Positions 36,501-49,075 of a stretch of DNA of 64,000 nt are shown here, piece by piece; within the stretch, counting starts at the first letter, position 1, and every line of letters begins with the position of its first letter. The notes beneath the pieces were generated by a model. That model worked only from the letters and a program-made list of their open reading frames with translations, was not told the origin of the DNA and searched no databases. The stretch comes from Polyodon spathula. Lineage: Eukaryota; Chordata; Actinopteri; Acipenseriformes; Polyodontidae. Both the position numbers and the translations under genes were made by a program. Where the stretch lies: positions 14,623,628-14,687,627 of the forward strand of contig NC_054558.1 of assembly GCF_017654505.1 (NCBI RefSeq), given 5' to 3'.

Positions 36501-37550
36501 TAGGTGCACACAATAGCCTGATTGAAGGGAGTCTGGTAGAAGCCACCCTGGGTGGGCTTGTAGGTCAGCACATTCATGTAACTGGTAAGGTTGGCAGTAA
36601 CCTGGGGAAGGCATTGGTAAATGTCACCATTTAAAGACAGATTTAAAACACTGCGTGCAGTTCAAGGGTAAGGCACAGCTCCATCAGTTAACCTTTACAA
36701 GACTGGGGTCACAGCACACTGCATGTCAACAGCATAAAGCCAAGACAATGCATTATGTTCGCTTTTATATATTTAAAAAATACAGATACTCGAGTCATAC
36801 AGATGACAATACAACGTTTGTGTTGCTTGGTAGTTTAGCGCATCGCAGCATAGAAAACATTGTTAAACATACATTTGTATGTATCTGTTACATACAACAC
36901 CCAAAATTATATAGACACTACAGAACAAAAAGCTTCCAAGCACAATGCATATATTTATACAAGCGTGTACAGTTTAATAGTGTGCAGTGAAGTTTCAGTT
37001 TATAGGCTTCTTGTGTGACACGAACACAGCCGTTAGAAGCTACTTACCATGCGCATAAAGCGGCAGTCCAGCAGGCCGTACTGAAACACCACCATGTTAT
37101 TACCGGCGCTGCTGCTGGATGGAGGGCAGGTTCCCAGCAGGAGGCCACTCGGGTCCAGAGGCAATGCCGGTCGAAAGTAATCCAACAACACCCTCACAGC
37201 CACCGAGTCCACGCCGCAGGCTGTACTCACAGCTACAGGGGAAACGGGTCCAGAATAAAGCGGAACACGCAACCACTTTCGGTGACACGTAATTCAAGGT
37301 TTAATTTTATAACTATGAACAACCTTTAAAAGTACGCACGATTAAGTGTTGCACAAAAGAACATCACTGTCTGGATATCAGTAAAACGAGTCTGTTAACA
37401 CACCAACATCATGCACCGATACAGTCAATGCTACCAAAACATAAGGCACAAAACACACTAACCCCACGAGTAGCCCACATTACCTTCCTGTGGTGCAGCA
37501 AATGGTACACAACAAAGCACAAGAACCACACATTTCCACAACGACACCAT
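33594..37550 (-). CDS. zp3-like: ZP3-like egg-coat glycoprotein, copy 3 (10 exons, 413 aa)
   Basis: Exons in order: 37484-37550, 37048-37232, 36495-36601, 35995-36086, 35640-35820, 35101-35209, 34810-34901, 34490-34575, 34124-34237, 33594-33802. All have GT-AG borders and matching phases, and no lesion was found. The signal peptide begins MVSLWKCVVLVLCC. ZP-N has TACGVDS, LGTCPPSSSSAGNN, FQYGLLDC and AIVCTYTR. ZP-C has FFLGSPIFIAAAV, MEAC, HGCFVDG and VYIHCWLL, where Trp replaces the Arg of other copies. RKRR is at 301-304, the hydrophobic patch LGPLRIL is in exon 9, and the longest membrane segment of the family is here (ending LSLAIMCVW). The protein is expected to pass through the oocyte secretory route, be cleaved by furin and polymerise in the egg envelope. 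Introns 1 and 3 and the upstream flank match copy 5, while the 3' exons differ from copies 4 and 5. Confidence 0.9.
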
Positions 37551-37652
37551 CTTCAAAACCAACAGTTACCTGCCAAATACTACCGTCCAGGTGCTTTTCT
37601 AGCGACATTAATTAGACTTCTTTGGCAATTAACACTGAGTGGACCACTGACA

Positions 37653-37658
37653 CAGGTG
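37653..37658 (-). promoter_or_regulatory. Conserved E-box upstream of copy 3
   Basis: CAGGTG, 103 bases before the ATG. A second CAGGTG lies nearer the gene (about 37588-37593, within gtccaggtgcttttc), also kept in copies 2, 4 and 5 and as CATGTG in copy 1. Confidence 0.55.
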
Positions 37659-37739
37659 TATCGAGTTGTGCCATTGCGCGGGCGCCTGCGTATATCACAC
37701 ACATTCCAGAGAAAAAAAATACCCAACAGTTAACATCAA

Positions 37740-38480
37740 TTAAAAATTGGACAGACCTTATTGCCTTGCTAACACTCCAGGTTTCGTTGCACCGGCTATG
37801 CGTGAGTTCAAATTTAACTTGGTTATACAGCGCAATTATTTACCTGTGTGATGCGCCTGCCTGCGTTAACCGAGATCGCTACAATATGATTATACATTCA
37901 ACAGTAGTTGCAATCCACAGGGACAAGGGACTAAGTGATGTTAAAAAAAAATAATAAAAATAAATAAAAAGAAAAGAAAAAACCCTAGAGCCTACGATTA
38001 AGCAATATTTAATGTAAAGAAAACGTTCATTTGTTACATCCTCATAGCTGCTTCTGTATGAAAATGTTACAGTCACGATTCGGTCAGTCCTCGACAAAAA
38101 TAACATTTCGCAATTTGAGCATTTATTATCTAAGAACGAAATGCAATGTTATTTCGGTCTTTGGGTAACTTATTTTGGTCAAATTGCGAAATGGAACAAG
38201 CAAAGATAGAAACAGAAAAGAAGTGGCAGCTTCTTCGGTCTTTGAGTAAAGCGATCTAATGAAATTGGTGAATATGCTTTGAGGAAATGCAAAGTTCATG
38301 AACAAATTTTGAGGATTCAAGGCTTCATTTCTAGCAAGTGCACTAAGTTTTGTCAAACAAAGAAGTGCTTCTGTGCGCGAGCAAATGCGTGCAGCGTAAT
38401 TATAAATGCCACAGCAAATGTTGTTGTTTTTTTGTTTTTTTGTATGACAACGTGATTTGTTTGGTCCTAAATCTAAATTG

Positions 38481-38518
<38 letters not shown>

Positions 38519-38858
38519 GAGCTCTAAACAATTATTATTTAAACAATTAAAACAGCGTTTTAAAATTAGGTTCAGTAGCGCAGTGCTCTCAATGTGGTTT
38601 CTTTTGAAAATGTTAAGTTACCAAAATGGTCCTCATCTAAAATAAAAACATTTAAGAAGGTTTTCTTCAAGCAGTGTAAGTCTTTATTCCACAGGCGCAG
38701 CACTATCTGGCGCTGATCGGGTCTGTATTCCCTGTTTTCTAAAAAGTGGTAGTTCACAGCGTTCTATGATTTATGAGAATATTAAACGTTTAATAAGCAT
38801 GCTTTTCTTTTTACTTTCGCTTAAAAAACAGTGATTGCACAAACGTGTGTTGACATTT
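37740..38858. repeat. Upstream array flank of copy 3, with poly-T
   Basis: Near-identical to 58440-59546 and similar to 47590-48715. Contains an A-rich stretch (about 37938-37983) and a 32-base poly-T run (38484-38515). A 61-codon minus-strand frame at 38572-38757 recurs in all three units at the same place but has no known domain. Confidence 0.75.
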
Positions 38859-39270
38859 GTCTATGCTCTTCAACCCTTCCACTGCTAGTTGTCTAACATC
38901 TCCCACATGAACTGTGTCCTTTAGATCCCCCTCATACCATCGTCCCGGTTGTCATGCTGGGGAGACCGCACTGTGGTTGATCCCCGGAGCCAGCATCGCA
39001 GCCGTTGTGTGTGCTGATGCCCTGGGGAGGCAAAATAAGCTGATCCCTGGAGCCATCAACACCAGGCAGAAGGATATCTACATCAACAGCTGGAAAGAAA
39101 CGCAAATGGATGGAGCTGCAGATGGATCACATTAGTTTACTGTAAAGCTACGTCTTAGTTGGTGCTTATCTTGACGAGAACTGAGTTCAAATCAGCATGA
39201 AGTTTTAACATTTACTCTCATGTATTGGAAATCATTAGCTAAATCTTAGATCTAGTTAAGAGATTTAAGA
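38859..39270. mobile_element. Rearranged LINE remnant (inverted piece plus 3' tail)
   Basis: 38859-38940 is the reverse complement of coding text seen at 60056-60147 (DLKDTVCVGEVRQQVVEGLK region). It is joined through cgtccc to the LINE 3' tail (38947 on), which matches 61687-61990. The same junction exists at 48797-48804. The 2 kb found between them after copy 5 is missing. Confidence 0.8.
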
Positions 39271-39446
39271 TTTTGTTAGCAAGCTGTCCCTTTACACCCC
39301 AGAACCCCGCGAAAACATTTGGACATAACAAGAAACGTTATTGGACAACATTCACAAGCACACTTTGACCACGACTCGATCACGCTCCCCAACCAACTCC
39401 ATCCAAAGCACACCACAGGTGCAGTCGTTCACATGCACAGGTACTC
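39271..39446. other. Array spacer before insertion
   Basis: Matches 49100-49265 (ggacataacaagaaacgtta, gaccacgactcgatcacgct). It ends with gtactc at the insertion point. Confidence 0.7.
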
Positions 39447-41026
39447 CGGTGTCACGGGTGACAAAGGTGTATGTGATTTATTGAATTATATTGTTGTGAT
39501 TTTTACCTGTTCCTATGGCAACGCCACCGGTGTCTACCGCTTGAAATCACTGTTTGGATCGCAGGTGTGGACAAAAATGTAATCAGCTGTGCACTATAAA
39601 GTAAGGAAAAACGGAAAATACAGGAAAAAAGGGAATCGGGATACGCAGTTCAGAAAACTACGTCAGAAAACAAACTGAGAAAACGAAGTTAGAACAAGGT
39701 GGAACGAAAAAAAAAAGAAAGATAGGCAGAAACAAGATAAGGAGAAAGCAGAACGCGGAAGAACAAAACAGATACAAGACTAAAGAAAGCAAGGAGATCG
39801 GAGTGTTGCAGGTAGATGCACGGGACCAGGATGTGAGGAATTTGGGATGTTGTTGACAGCAGTACGGGACACTTGGTGTACTGGGAAGGAGACTAAAGAG
39901 AAATCGGGACGTGAGGAGCTGAAGACGACCAGCTGAACGGCGTTGACTGGAGAGAAGTAAAAAGCACGAGCATTTTGAGAGAGAGAGCTACCCAATACGC
40001 TGGACTGGGAGTTGTGGGTCGTTATCCACCAGCTAAGTGTCTTGTTGTGGTGCATTATGCTTAAACTGCAGTAGAGTCACGCATCTTCTCATTGAGCTAT
40101 TGTTACTTTTTATTATAACTTATTAACTGAATCTTTTCCCTGTTCCCTGCCTTACATTACAGCCAGAACTATATTTTATTGCTACAAATGCTGTTAGATT
40201 ACACTTGGCTGCTACACTAGACAATGCTGCTAAATTGTATCTGCTGCTAAAGCTATATAATGCTGCTAGACTATCTGTTGCTAGGTTATATCTGCTACTA
40301 GATTATACTGTGTGTTTATAGATATGTGTATTGATATATGGTTATAGATATGTGTTTGTGATTAATTTTAATTGGCAATTCTATTAAGTGATCTCTTTGG
40401 TTTTACTATACCATTTTAATTTGTTGTATAAATTAGCAGATGAATTGAAATGTCCTGAAGTGCACTGAGCCTTTGCTTTATTTTTATCAGGAAACCTGTG
40501 TCGTGTGCAATATCCAATTTTAGATTGAGAGTGGAGGCCCTGCTCTGTTGCAAATTAAAATGTTTTTTCTCCACTCTTGACTCTGGGGAAGGCTCAGTGT
40601 TATTAGTCTGTTGGCTTGGACTCAGTGGTGGAGTGGTGCCCCCTGTTGGGGAAAGGGATAATTGAGCAGTTTTGAAATCTGGGGTGGCAGGAGCCTGGAA
40701 CCACGTCCCCTACTGACAATCCAGCCAGGGCAAGTGCAATATTGAATAAGGACTGACCATGCACATTATTTTACTGTGCTACTTTGACTTTCATTGTTAG
40801 TAATGAGATGTGCTAATACTAATGCCAAGTTTTGAATAGAAGCTGTTTTTAATAAAGAATTGCATATTACTTCTCGTCTGTGCTCCTTTGTGTGGGCTAG
40901 TTGCTGTTCCCCTTTGTTGATTCGAACCTGTGCCAATTAAAGTAGAAGGTAATTATAATGGAACAGAATTCCTTATTTTCTTTAAACAAATGTGGCGTAG
41001 TCTGGCTATTTATTTCGGGGGTGTCA
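39447..41026. mobile_element. 1.6-kb insertion specific to spacer 3/4
   Basis: Absent from the homologous point in spacer 4/5 (about 49265). Flanked by actc at 39443-39446 and 41027-41030, a possible 4-base target duplication. Its ends read cggtgtcacgggtg and gggggtgtcac. The interior is purine-rich at 39600-39980 and later has AATAAA motifs (about 40848). No reading frame with a known domain is seen. It may be a solo LTR or other non-autonomous retroelement. Confidence 0.6.
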
Positions 41027-41783
41027 CACTCGACATTGACAAAAAATGGAAGACAACACAGATAGTCCAGATCACTACAATATATACTTAAATAATAAAT
41101 CGATGACGTGACTCAAATATTTACAGATTTCCCGTTTATTCAATAAAAAAATATTATTGAAGTGTATATTTTGCATGATGTTCATTTTTAGCACCCCGCA
41201 ATGATTGCTGTTCACAGATTGAGCAGCATCTTCAAAATCTGTCTCTGAACTGTACATTTTCTCAAAGCACATGTCGCAATCTGATTAAATCACTTTACTC
41301 GCATACCAAAGAAGCTGTCTCTCTGTGTTTCACTCTTTGCTTTTTTTGGCATTTTCCATTTTGCAATTTGAGCAACATAATTTGCTCAAAGATCGAGTTA
41401 ACCATTCATTTCTTTCTCGGATAATTTGTAAATTCTCAAATTGCAAAAGTTATTTTTTTTATTCTCGGTAACTGTGAATCCTGAGTGTAACATATACACC
41501 AGTGGTATTTATTGTGTGTAATTGTCGGTCTTGTCTAATAACGTGCATATTATAAAAAGGAAATGCATGAGGAAAACCCTACACTATCTTGTGGGTGTGA
41601 CTGATGAGAAATAATAATTAAAAAAAAAACAGACTATGTGGTTAATATAAATAGCATGTGTATGTTAATATTCAGAACAGCTGTTTTTATTCATAATCTG
41701 GATATACTGTCTAATTCTTTACATAGTATAATTATTGTATACATATTTATAAATGTGTTCAGTTAAACATAGTTATTGCTCCT
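41027..41783. repeat. Array spacer, spacer 3/4 right part
   Basis: Matches 49275-50055 closely: agatagtccagatc, gattgagcagcatcttc, ctcaaagatcgagttaacca and tggatatactgtctaattc. No gene seen. Confidence 0.75.
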
Positions 41784-41953
41784 TGTGACAGGAGACCTGG
41801 GTGGACAGAGACTCGGAGACAGAAAAACTGCAGTTAAAGCACTGCTGTGCTGTTTAATAAACACAAGTAAATCAAAAAGTTGAACCAAACACTGCTCACA
41901 GAGCAAAATAAAAGGTTTAACAAAAACAAGTAACAAACACAGTAATCTGAAAC
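41784..41953. mobile_element. Truncated LTR at the same site as the 50056 element
   Basis: Starts tgtgacaggagacctgggtg directly after gctcct, the same base at which the element at 50056 is inserted. It matches the first 170 bases of that LTR and then joins the spacer text catctacatggtggcagg. The rest of the element and about 100 bases of spacer are deleted. Confidence 0.85.
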
Positions 41954-43300
41954 ATCTACATGGTGGCAGGTGGGGATTTGTGACTATCGAAGCTGTTTCC
42001 CTTTAGTAGAACTGCAATAGGGTGTATTTGCAGAAATCAACTTTTCCATTGGCACATGCTTATTTATATCTTTGGTATCAAATCCTGGGTAGTGTAGGTC
42101 CACTTGTGCAATTTTCCCCACTGATTATATAAACAATATAACATTGTTGTATTCTGTTCAATTCTAATACCGATTACATTTGATGAAGCTGAACATACTG
42201 AAATTGTTTAAAGAATCCATCTCCACTCCGGTCTCATTTGAGCCAACACTTGAAAATAACAAAGCAAAAATCTGTCAATTTGTGAAGAGGTTGAAACTTT
42301 AAGAGGCAGGCTTTGAAACCAAGGTAATACTATGATGCCTAGGTGGAAAGCATAAACAAAACCCTGGATAAATTAATGCAATAAACAGGGACTGGGGAGC
42401 TTGATCACAGAGGAGTGCTAATTCAGGCTGAATAGCACAATTCCAGGTTCAATTGAATTACACAAACACTCAAATAAGTTTAACCACCTTTGCGTGGTAA
42501 ATATCTGAAGTCTTGCAGGCAGATGTTCCACGACAGGAGTTTGAGCTTCAAGCAATGATCGGGGTTTCCATACAGAACCCTTGGTCCTAGAACATTTGTT
42601 TCAGCAATTACTACTCTTGGAGTTTGTTTTTGTCCCTAAAAAAGACTATTTATTTGGAATTGCTCTTGAACATTTAGTATATTGGATAGACAGACTAGTT
42701 TTAAATTGCTTGGTGTTGATTTTACAGTCCTCGTTAAATCCCCTGTAGGTATGTCTATATGGCCCAGAAAACACTAGATAAGTTACATACCTCCATTCAG
42801 TTACAAGATTAAAAGAGAGGAGTAGGATACATTGCATACAAGGGGTCAAGAGAAGGAATTTAACAGTATTTGCAATATTAAAGAGCAAGAAGCAGAGTTG
42901 GAAGTGACAGCAATTCAACACAGGTCCAGCAACATCTCTACCTGCATAGAACTACCAAAGGTAGTGTTGAAGAAGTCCTGTGCAGACTTTGCCAAGGGAT
43001 CACTGTTGAAGAGCACCATTTTATTTGAGCACAAGTTAATGTCAGATGTTATTAGATAATGTTACCACCCCCAAAAAGTGACCAGGGATGCTGGATTGAT
43101 AGCCCAGCTTTAGAAGTAATTTTCACTTACTATAATTAATGCTAAATAACAGAAGCCCTGTACCAAGCCTGTTAAGGAAAGAAAGTAAAGTTGTCAGAAA
43201 GACATTTGATGCCCTGGAAACCTAAATCCCCTCAGGTTTTTAAATTTTACTCTGTGGCAGAATTCAGACAGACCAGGAGGAGGTTCTTTATGTAGTCATT
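41954..43300. repeat. Array spacer block before copy 4
   Basis: Same order as other units (ggtggcaggtggggat, gaagctgaacatac, then the copy 4 3' flank). Compared with 52.9-53.3 kb it lacks about 400 bases near 42340. From 42.6 kb it is almost identical to 53.5-54.2 kb. No gene seen. Confidence 0.8.
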
Positions 43301-43306
43301 TTTATT
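43301..43306 (-). terminator. Polyadenylation signal AATAAA, copy 4
   Basis: TTTATT on the plus strand, 17 bases past the stop codon. Confidence 0.7.
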
Positions 43307-43323
43307 TTACAACATTTCAGAAA

Positions 43324-46300
43324 TCAGAATTGCTGTGCTGTAGTGCTGCTGGAAACAGCACCAACTGCTGTGTGCATTTCAGTGGGGGCAGGAATGAGAA
43401 GCTCACTGCTGGACGTGGAGCAGAGTCGGCGACGATGCCACATGCACATAGCCAGAGATCCCAGGAGAGCCATAAGCAGCAGGGGAGCAGCCAGGACAGG
43501 CAGCCAGGCCAGAGCCTGTTGGGGCTCTGGGGGAGGAGAGAGCAGGAGGAAGGAGTTAGGAACAGAAAGGACTGCCAATGCAACCACTGCACAGTGCCCA
43601 GGAGCAGTTTCAATGAAGGTCTGTTACTTTAGGACCTGCAGAGAATCACACTTTGGCATGGGAGAGCAGAAAGTGCCTTTGTTCCAATACTAGAAAATAT
43701 TAGTTTAGTCAGCTTCCTAGGGCGAAGTTATGGTTATATGCCATAAGCTTGAATGTTTTAGTAGAAAACATACAATTCAGGTGAAGGAAACACAACTGCA
43801 AGGGAATCTGTACTGTAAAAGGTCAACACCATGCAAGCCAAATGTACACTGGATTGGAGCCTGCAGGCTGAACTCACCCTCCAGTGACAGAGCAGGGCTC
43901 CTCTGGTAGAATTCCTGGCTTCCAGCAGACAGCTCTTCAGGAAGGATCCTCAGGGGTCCAAGCACTGCAGTGTGTCTCAGCCCCTCCTCAGCTGCTCAGG
44001 AGAAAGGGAGCCTGGTTAGAAACAGGCCCTGATGCTTTACAGCAATGCAGTAACAGCCACAACAGGCAGGCCAAGAGGATGCTGGCTGAAACTACCCAAG
44101 AGAAGCCAAACAACTTTGATGCCAACAGGCCATTGAGCAGAGCACCAACAAGACAGCCAGTGGCCAGTCTGGGGGGGGGGGGGATGGTTCTTTGGTAAGA
44201 GGCCTTGCACCCTTTGGTTACCATCCCATTTTAGTCACTCACCCTTGTAGAATAGGTGAAATTATACCTTACAAAAATTATGTACAAGCTCAATAGAGAG
44301 AAATTAGTACCCGTGTCCCTCCTCTTCCTCAGACTGCAGTTGGAGGTACAGCAGCTGCACACAGAGCTCCGACCAGGGTTATCCAGGAGCTCCCAGCTGG
44401 AACAAGAGCAAGACACTGAACCCAAGGGCACTGCAATAGACTTCTATTCAAAAGGAGTAGTAGAATTGGTCGGGTCCGGTCCCCCCCCCAGTTAACGGGA
44501 TTTCAATAAATCTCCTCAATTGTAAGGAGGCACAGAACTGATTGTGCAGATTAAGAAACAAGTACTGGGTCACTGGACCTCACTCCCCTTGTACAGAGAA
44601 CAGCCTCAGCAGCCTCCAGTCCTTACCTCCTGGTTCTCTGGTTGAATGAACAGGCTTTCTTGGTGGGGTCATTGAGCTGGGCAGGGTCCCAGGCCAGTAA
44701 CCGGCAATGGATGTAGACCTAGGAAAATGCATTTGAAAAAGCAACTCCCACCGATCACTTGCTTCCGGTGGCATGCCAATTAATATTGCTCTAGAAACTA
44801 AATTTAATTTTAAAATTACACACCTAGAGCACAGCATCAGATATTCACCAGGGAAAGAATTGTTAACTAGCTGCCTGAACCCTCCAATACAAAAGCAAGT
44901 TAACCCAGATACTCACATCTGTATTCCGTTGTGTAAACTTGAAAGCCTGGACAACCAGACGGATCTCGGAGGTCTGGACTCGGGGCAGAAACCTGGAGTT
45001 ACCAGTCTGTCCATCTACAAAGCATCTGCAAGGAGAAAGAGCACTGAGCAGGTGGAGGCACGTGCAAGGACTGCAGACAACCACTGGAAGGAAGTCAGCA
45101 AGACCTCCCGTGTTCCAGTGAGACACTCTACAAATTGCATTCTAATCCATGGTGTCAGGTGCACTAGTGGAAAGCTAAGGTTAACTGGTTACCAATCATG
45201 GACATATTACCAATATTAAGATTTTGTAGTCACCAATTACAAACTAGCTAAAGAACCAGCCCAGCTAAGCCTTCCCAGAATGGCCAGTTTTATTAATCCA
45301 GCTGAGCTTTTGCCATATTCAAAGCTGACCGGTCAACACCCCTTCCTAAAACCAAGCACAACTATTGCGCTTCCAAGGGCTAAACACATGTCATGTCTTT
45401 ACTACAGCTTGCAGCAAGCATCTACCCATGGTTGGTGATGAGCGGGTAGGTCTGGCTTGAAGGGCTCAGCTCTGGAGTGCTTGCAGCAACACACGCTTCC
45501 ATGTAGACCATCAGCGGCATGTGGAATTGCTGCTTCACTGCAGCTGCAATGTTGATGGGGGACCCCAGGAAGAATAGACTGGAGGTGCGTGGGGCTGAGA
45601 AGTCATCTGAGACAGAAAGGAGAGGAGCATGAGAACAGCAACCCATCCAAATCTCATGAGCTAGGACAGAGCAGCACCAGAGGAATTAGCCATAACATTT
45701 TCTACTTGACTGGAGGAAGTGACCCAAGCACCACAGGCTACCATCCCTGCCAGGTTAAGGGGGTGGGGGCACTGGACACCTAAACCAATAGGTTAAGTGT
45801 ATGCTGCAGGACAGCAAACGCACCATTCATAATCCCCATGCTAAACTCCAGCTTCCCAAACCCAGAGGCATCCCCAAGTGCAGGGTTATACACTGGAGGA
45901 GTCCAGCCAGCAGGTCTGGAGAAGACATGGATAGAAAGCTTTGGTTAGAACAGCAACACATCAGGACAGTTTGCATTCAGAAGTAGACACTGAACTGGAG
46001 AAGCCATTTATTGGTATTAGTTAATGGAAATTTACTCTTGCTGCCATCACAATAAGTTAACTGGTCCAGATATCCTAATGCAGTAAATGACTTGATTTTC
46101 AGAGACCACTGTATTCAGTGCCATAAACTGGGTTTAAAGTAACTGCCCACTAAATCAACGCCACAAAAAGTACATAAACTGACAAAGTATTCATTGACTT
46201 TGAAAATTTAGTTAAAATGAAAAAATTCCACAAATTAGATACTGTTAAGTCAAGTGTCAGACAGGATGCATGACGATGCTTGGATGAACAGCCCAGAGGC

Positions 46301-47413
46301 TTTGAACACCTCCTTACAGCATGTTTAAGCCAAGTCCAAACACTCACCTGGTATAGGTGCACACAATAGCCTGATTGAAGGGAGTCTGGTAGAAGCCACC
46401 CTGGGTGGGCTTGTAGGTCAGCACATTCATGTAACTGGTAAGGTTGGCAGTAACCTGGGGAAGGCATTGGTAAATGTCACCATTTAAAGACAGATTTAAA
46501 ACACTGCGTGCAGTTCAAGGGTAAGGCACAGCTCCATCAGTTAACCTTTACAAGACTGGGGTCACAGCACACTGCATGTCAACAGCATAAAGCCAAGGCA
46601 ATGCATTTAGTTTATTTTTATATATTTAAAAAAAGCAAATATTCCAGTCATACAGATGCCAATACAACGTTTGCATTGCTTGGTCGTGTAGCGCATCCCA
46701 GCATCAGACATTGTTAAATATACATTTTTATGTATTTGTTTCAACCATAACCAATATCGTATAAACACTACAAGACAAAAAGCTTCCGAGTACAACGCAT
46801 ATATTTACAAAAACATGTACATTTAAGGGGGGTGCGGTGCAATTTGAGCTCGAAAGCTTACGTGAACATAACACGCAAGCCGTTAGAAGCCACTTACCAT
46901 GCGCATAAAGCGGCAGTCCAGCAGGCCGTACTGAAACACCACCATGTTATTACCGGCGCTGCTGCTGGATGGAGGGCAGGTTCCCAGCAGGAGGCCACTC
47001 GGGTCCAGAGGCAACGCCGGTCGAAAGTAATCCAACAACACCCTCACAGCCACCGAGTCCACCCCACAGGCTGTACTCACAGCTACAGGGGAAACGGGTT
47101 CAGAATAAAGCGGAACACGCAACTCCTTTATTTTAGGTATTACGGAATTCAAGAATTAATTTTGTAACTATGAATTACCTTTAAAAATTACCAAGTACGC
47201 TCTACTAAGTGTTGCACAAGAGGACATCACTGTCTGGATATCAGTAAAACGAGTCTGTTAACACACCAACATCATGCACCGGTACAGTCAGTGCTACCAA
47301 AACATAAGGCACAAAACACACTAACCCCCCGAGTAGCCCACATTACCTTCCTGCGATGCAGCAAATGGTACACAACAAAGCGCAAGCACCACACATCTCC
47401 ACAACGACACCAT
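43324..47413 (-). CDS. zp3-like: ZP3-like egg-coat glycoprotein, copy 4 (10 exons, 411 aa)
   Basis: Exons in order: 47347-47413, 46898-47082, 46348-46454, 45824-45915, 45426-45606, 44917-45025, 44627-44718, 44311-44396, 43878-43991, 43324-43526. Frame and phases are intact. The signal peptide reads MVSLWRCVVLALCC, with Arg for Lys at residue 6. ZP-N, ZP-C, VCSCCTSNC, RKRR (301-304), LGPLRIL patch, membrane helix (ending GSLAMCMW, shorter than in copy 3) and cytoplasmic tail are in the usual order. Exon 7 has QLNDPTKK where copy 1 has QLGDPTKK. The exon 4 donor is GTGCGT rather than GTGAGT, still a legal GT site but weaker. Intron 1 resembles copy 2, while exons 6-10 and their introns are nearly identical to copy 5. 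Role as for the other copies: secreted, furin-cleaved egg-envelope subunit. Confidence 0.9.
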
Positions 47414-47515
47414 CTTCAAAACCAACAGTTACCTACCAAATACTACCGTCCAGGTGCTTTTCTAGCGACATTAATTAGACTTCTTTGGCAATTAACACTG
47501 AGTGGACCACTGACA

Positions 47516-47521
47516 CAGGTG
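47516..47521 (-). promoter_or_regulatory. Conserved E-box upstream of copy 4
   Basis: CAGGTG, 103 bases before the ATG, in the same conserved 150-base block as in the other copies. Confidence 0.55.
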
Positions 47522-47589
47522 TATCGAGTTGTGCCATTGCGCGGGCGCCTGCGTATATCACACACATTCCAGAGAAAAAAATACCCAAC

Positions 47590-48715
47590 AGTTAACATCA
47601 ATTAAAAATTGGACAGACCTTATTGCCTTGCTAACACTCCAGGTTTCGTTGCACCGGCTATGCGTGAGTTCAAATTTAACTTATACAGCGCAATTATTTA
47701 CCTGTGTGATGCGCCTGCCTGCGTTAACCGAGATCGCTACAATATGATTATACATTCTACAGTAGTTGCAATCCACAGGGACAAGGGACTAAGTGATGTT
47801 AAAAAAAAAAATAATAAAAATAAAGAAAAAGAAAAGAAAAAACCCTAGAGCCTACGATTAAGCAATATTTAATGTAAAGAAAACGTTCATTTGTTACCTT
47901 CTCATAGCTGCTTCTGTATGAATATGTTACAGTCACGATTCGGTCAGTCCCCGACAAAAATAACATTTCGCAATTTGAGCATTTATTATCAAAGAACGAA
48001 ATGCAAGGTTATTTTGGTCTTTGGGCAACTTATTTTGGTCAAATTGCGAAATGGAAAATATCAAACAAGCAAAGATAGAAACAGAAAAGAAGAGACGACA
48101 GCTTCTTCGGTCTTTGAGTAAAGCGATATAATTAAATTGCTGAATATGCTTTAAGAAAATGCAAAGTTCATGAACATATTTTGAGGATTCAAGGCTTCAT
48201 TTCTTACAAGTGCTTCTGTGCGCGCGCAAAGGCGTGCAGCACAATTATAAATGCCACAGCAAATGTTGTTTTTTTTTTTTTTTTTTTGTTTTGTTTTTTT
48301 TTTTTTTTTTTTTTTTTTTTTGTTTTTTTTTTATTTGTTTGGTCCTGAATCTAAATTGTGATTTTTTTTTTTTTTTTTAACGAAACAATTATTATCTAAA
48401 CAATTAAAACAGCGTTTTAAAATGGTGCTCAGTAGCGCAGTGCTCTCAATGTGGTTTCTTTTGGAAATGTTAAGTTACCAAAATGGTCCTCATCTAAAAT
48501 AAAAACATTTAAGAAGGTTTTCTTCAAGCAGTGTAAGTCTTTATTCCACAGGCGCAGCACTATCTGGCGCTGATCGGGTCTGTATTCCCTGTTTTCTAAA
48601 AAGTGGTAGTTCACAGCGTTCTATGATTTATGAGAATATTAAACGTTTAATAAACATGCTTTTCTTTTTACTTTCGCTTAAAAAACAATGATTAGACAAA
48701 CGTGTGTTGACATTT
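47590..48715. repeat. Upstream array flank of copy 4, with long poly-T
   Basis: Homologous to 37740-38858, with more substitutions than those of copies 3 and 5 show against each other. Interrupted poly-T at 48270-48340 and 48362-48378. No gene seen. Confidence 0.75.
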
Positions 48716-49075
48716 GTCTATGCTCTTCAACCCTTCCACTGCTTGTTGTCTAACTTCTCCCACACGAACTGTGTCCTTTAGATCCCCCTCATACCATCGT
48801 CCCGGTTGTCATGCTGGGGAGACCGCACTGTGGTTGATCCCCGGAGCCAGCATCGCAGCCGTTGTGTGTGCTGATGCCCTGGGGAGGCAAAATAAGCTGA
48901 TCCCTGGAGCCATCAACACCAGGCAGAAGGATATCTACATCATCAGATGGAAAGAAACGCAAATGGATGGAGATGCAGATGGATCACTTTAGTTTACTGT
49001 AAAGCTACGTCTTAGTTGGTGCTTATCTTGGCGAGAGCTGAGTTCAAATCAGCATGAAGTTTTAACATGGAAATC
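48716..49075. mobile_element. Rearranged LINE remnant, second copy
   Basis: Same structure as 38859-39270: an inverted LINE piece (48716-48797), the cgtccc junction, then the LINE 3' tail from 48804. The identical junction shows descent by unit duplication. Confidence 0.8.

Noticed and set aside
38572..38757. 61-codon minus-strand frame found in three units (also 48429-48614 and 59268-59450)
   Set aside because: Very similar across units, but the units are young duplicates. One copy carries an in-frame codon loss and there is no domain or splice context, so it is not called as a gene.
39319..39582. 87-codon frame spanning the edge of the 1.6-kb insertion
   Set aside because: The frame exists only because of the insertion junction at 39446 and has no recognisable domain.
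42646..42921. 91-codon minus-strand frame repeated at 53530-53844
   Set aside because: Conserved only because the two units are recent duplicates. The counterpart beside copy 3 is not conserved as a protein, so no gene is called.
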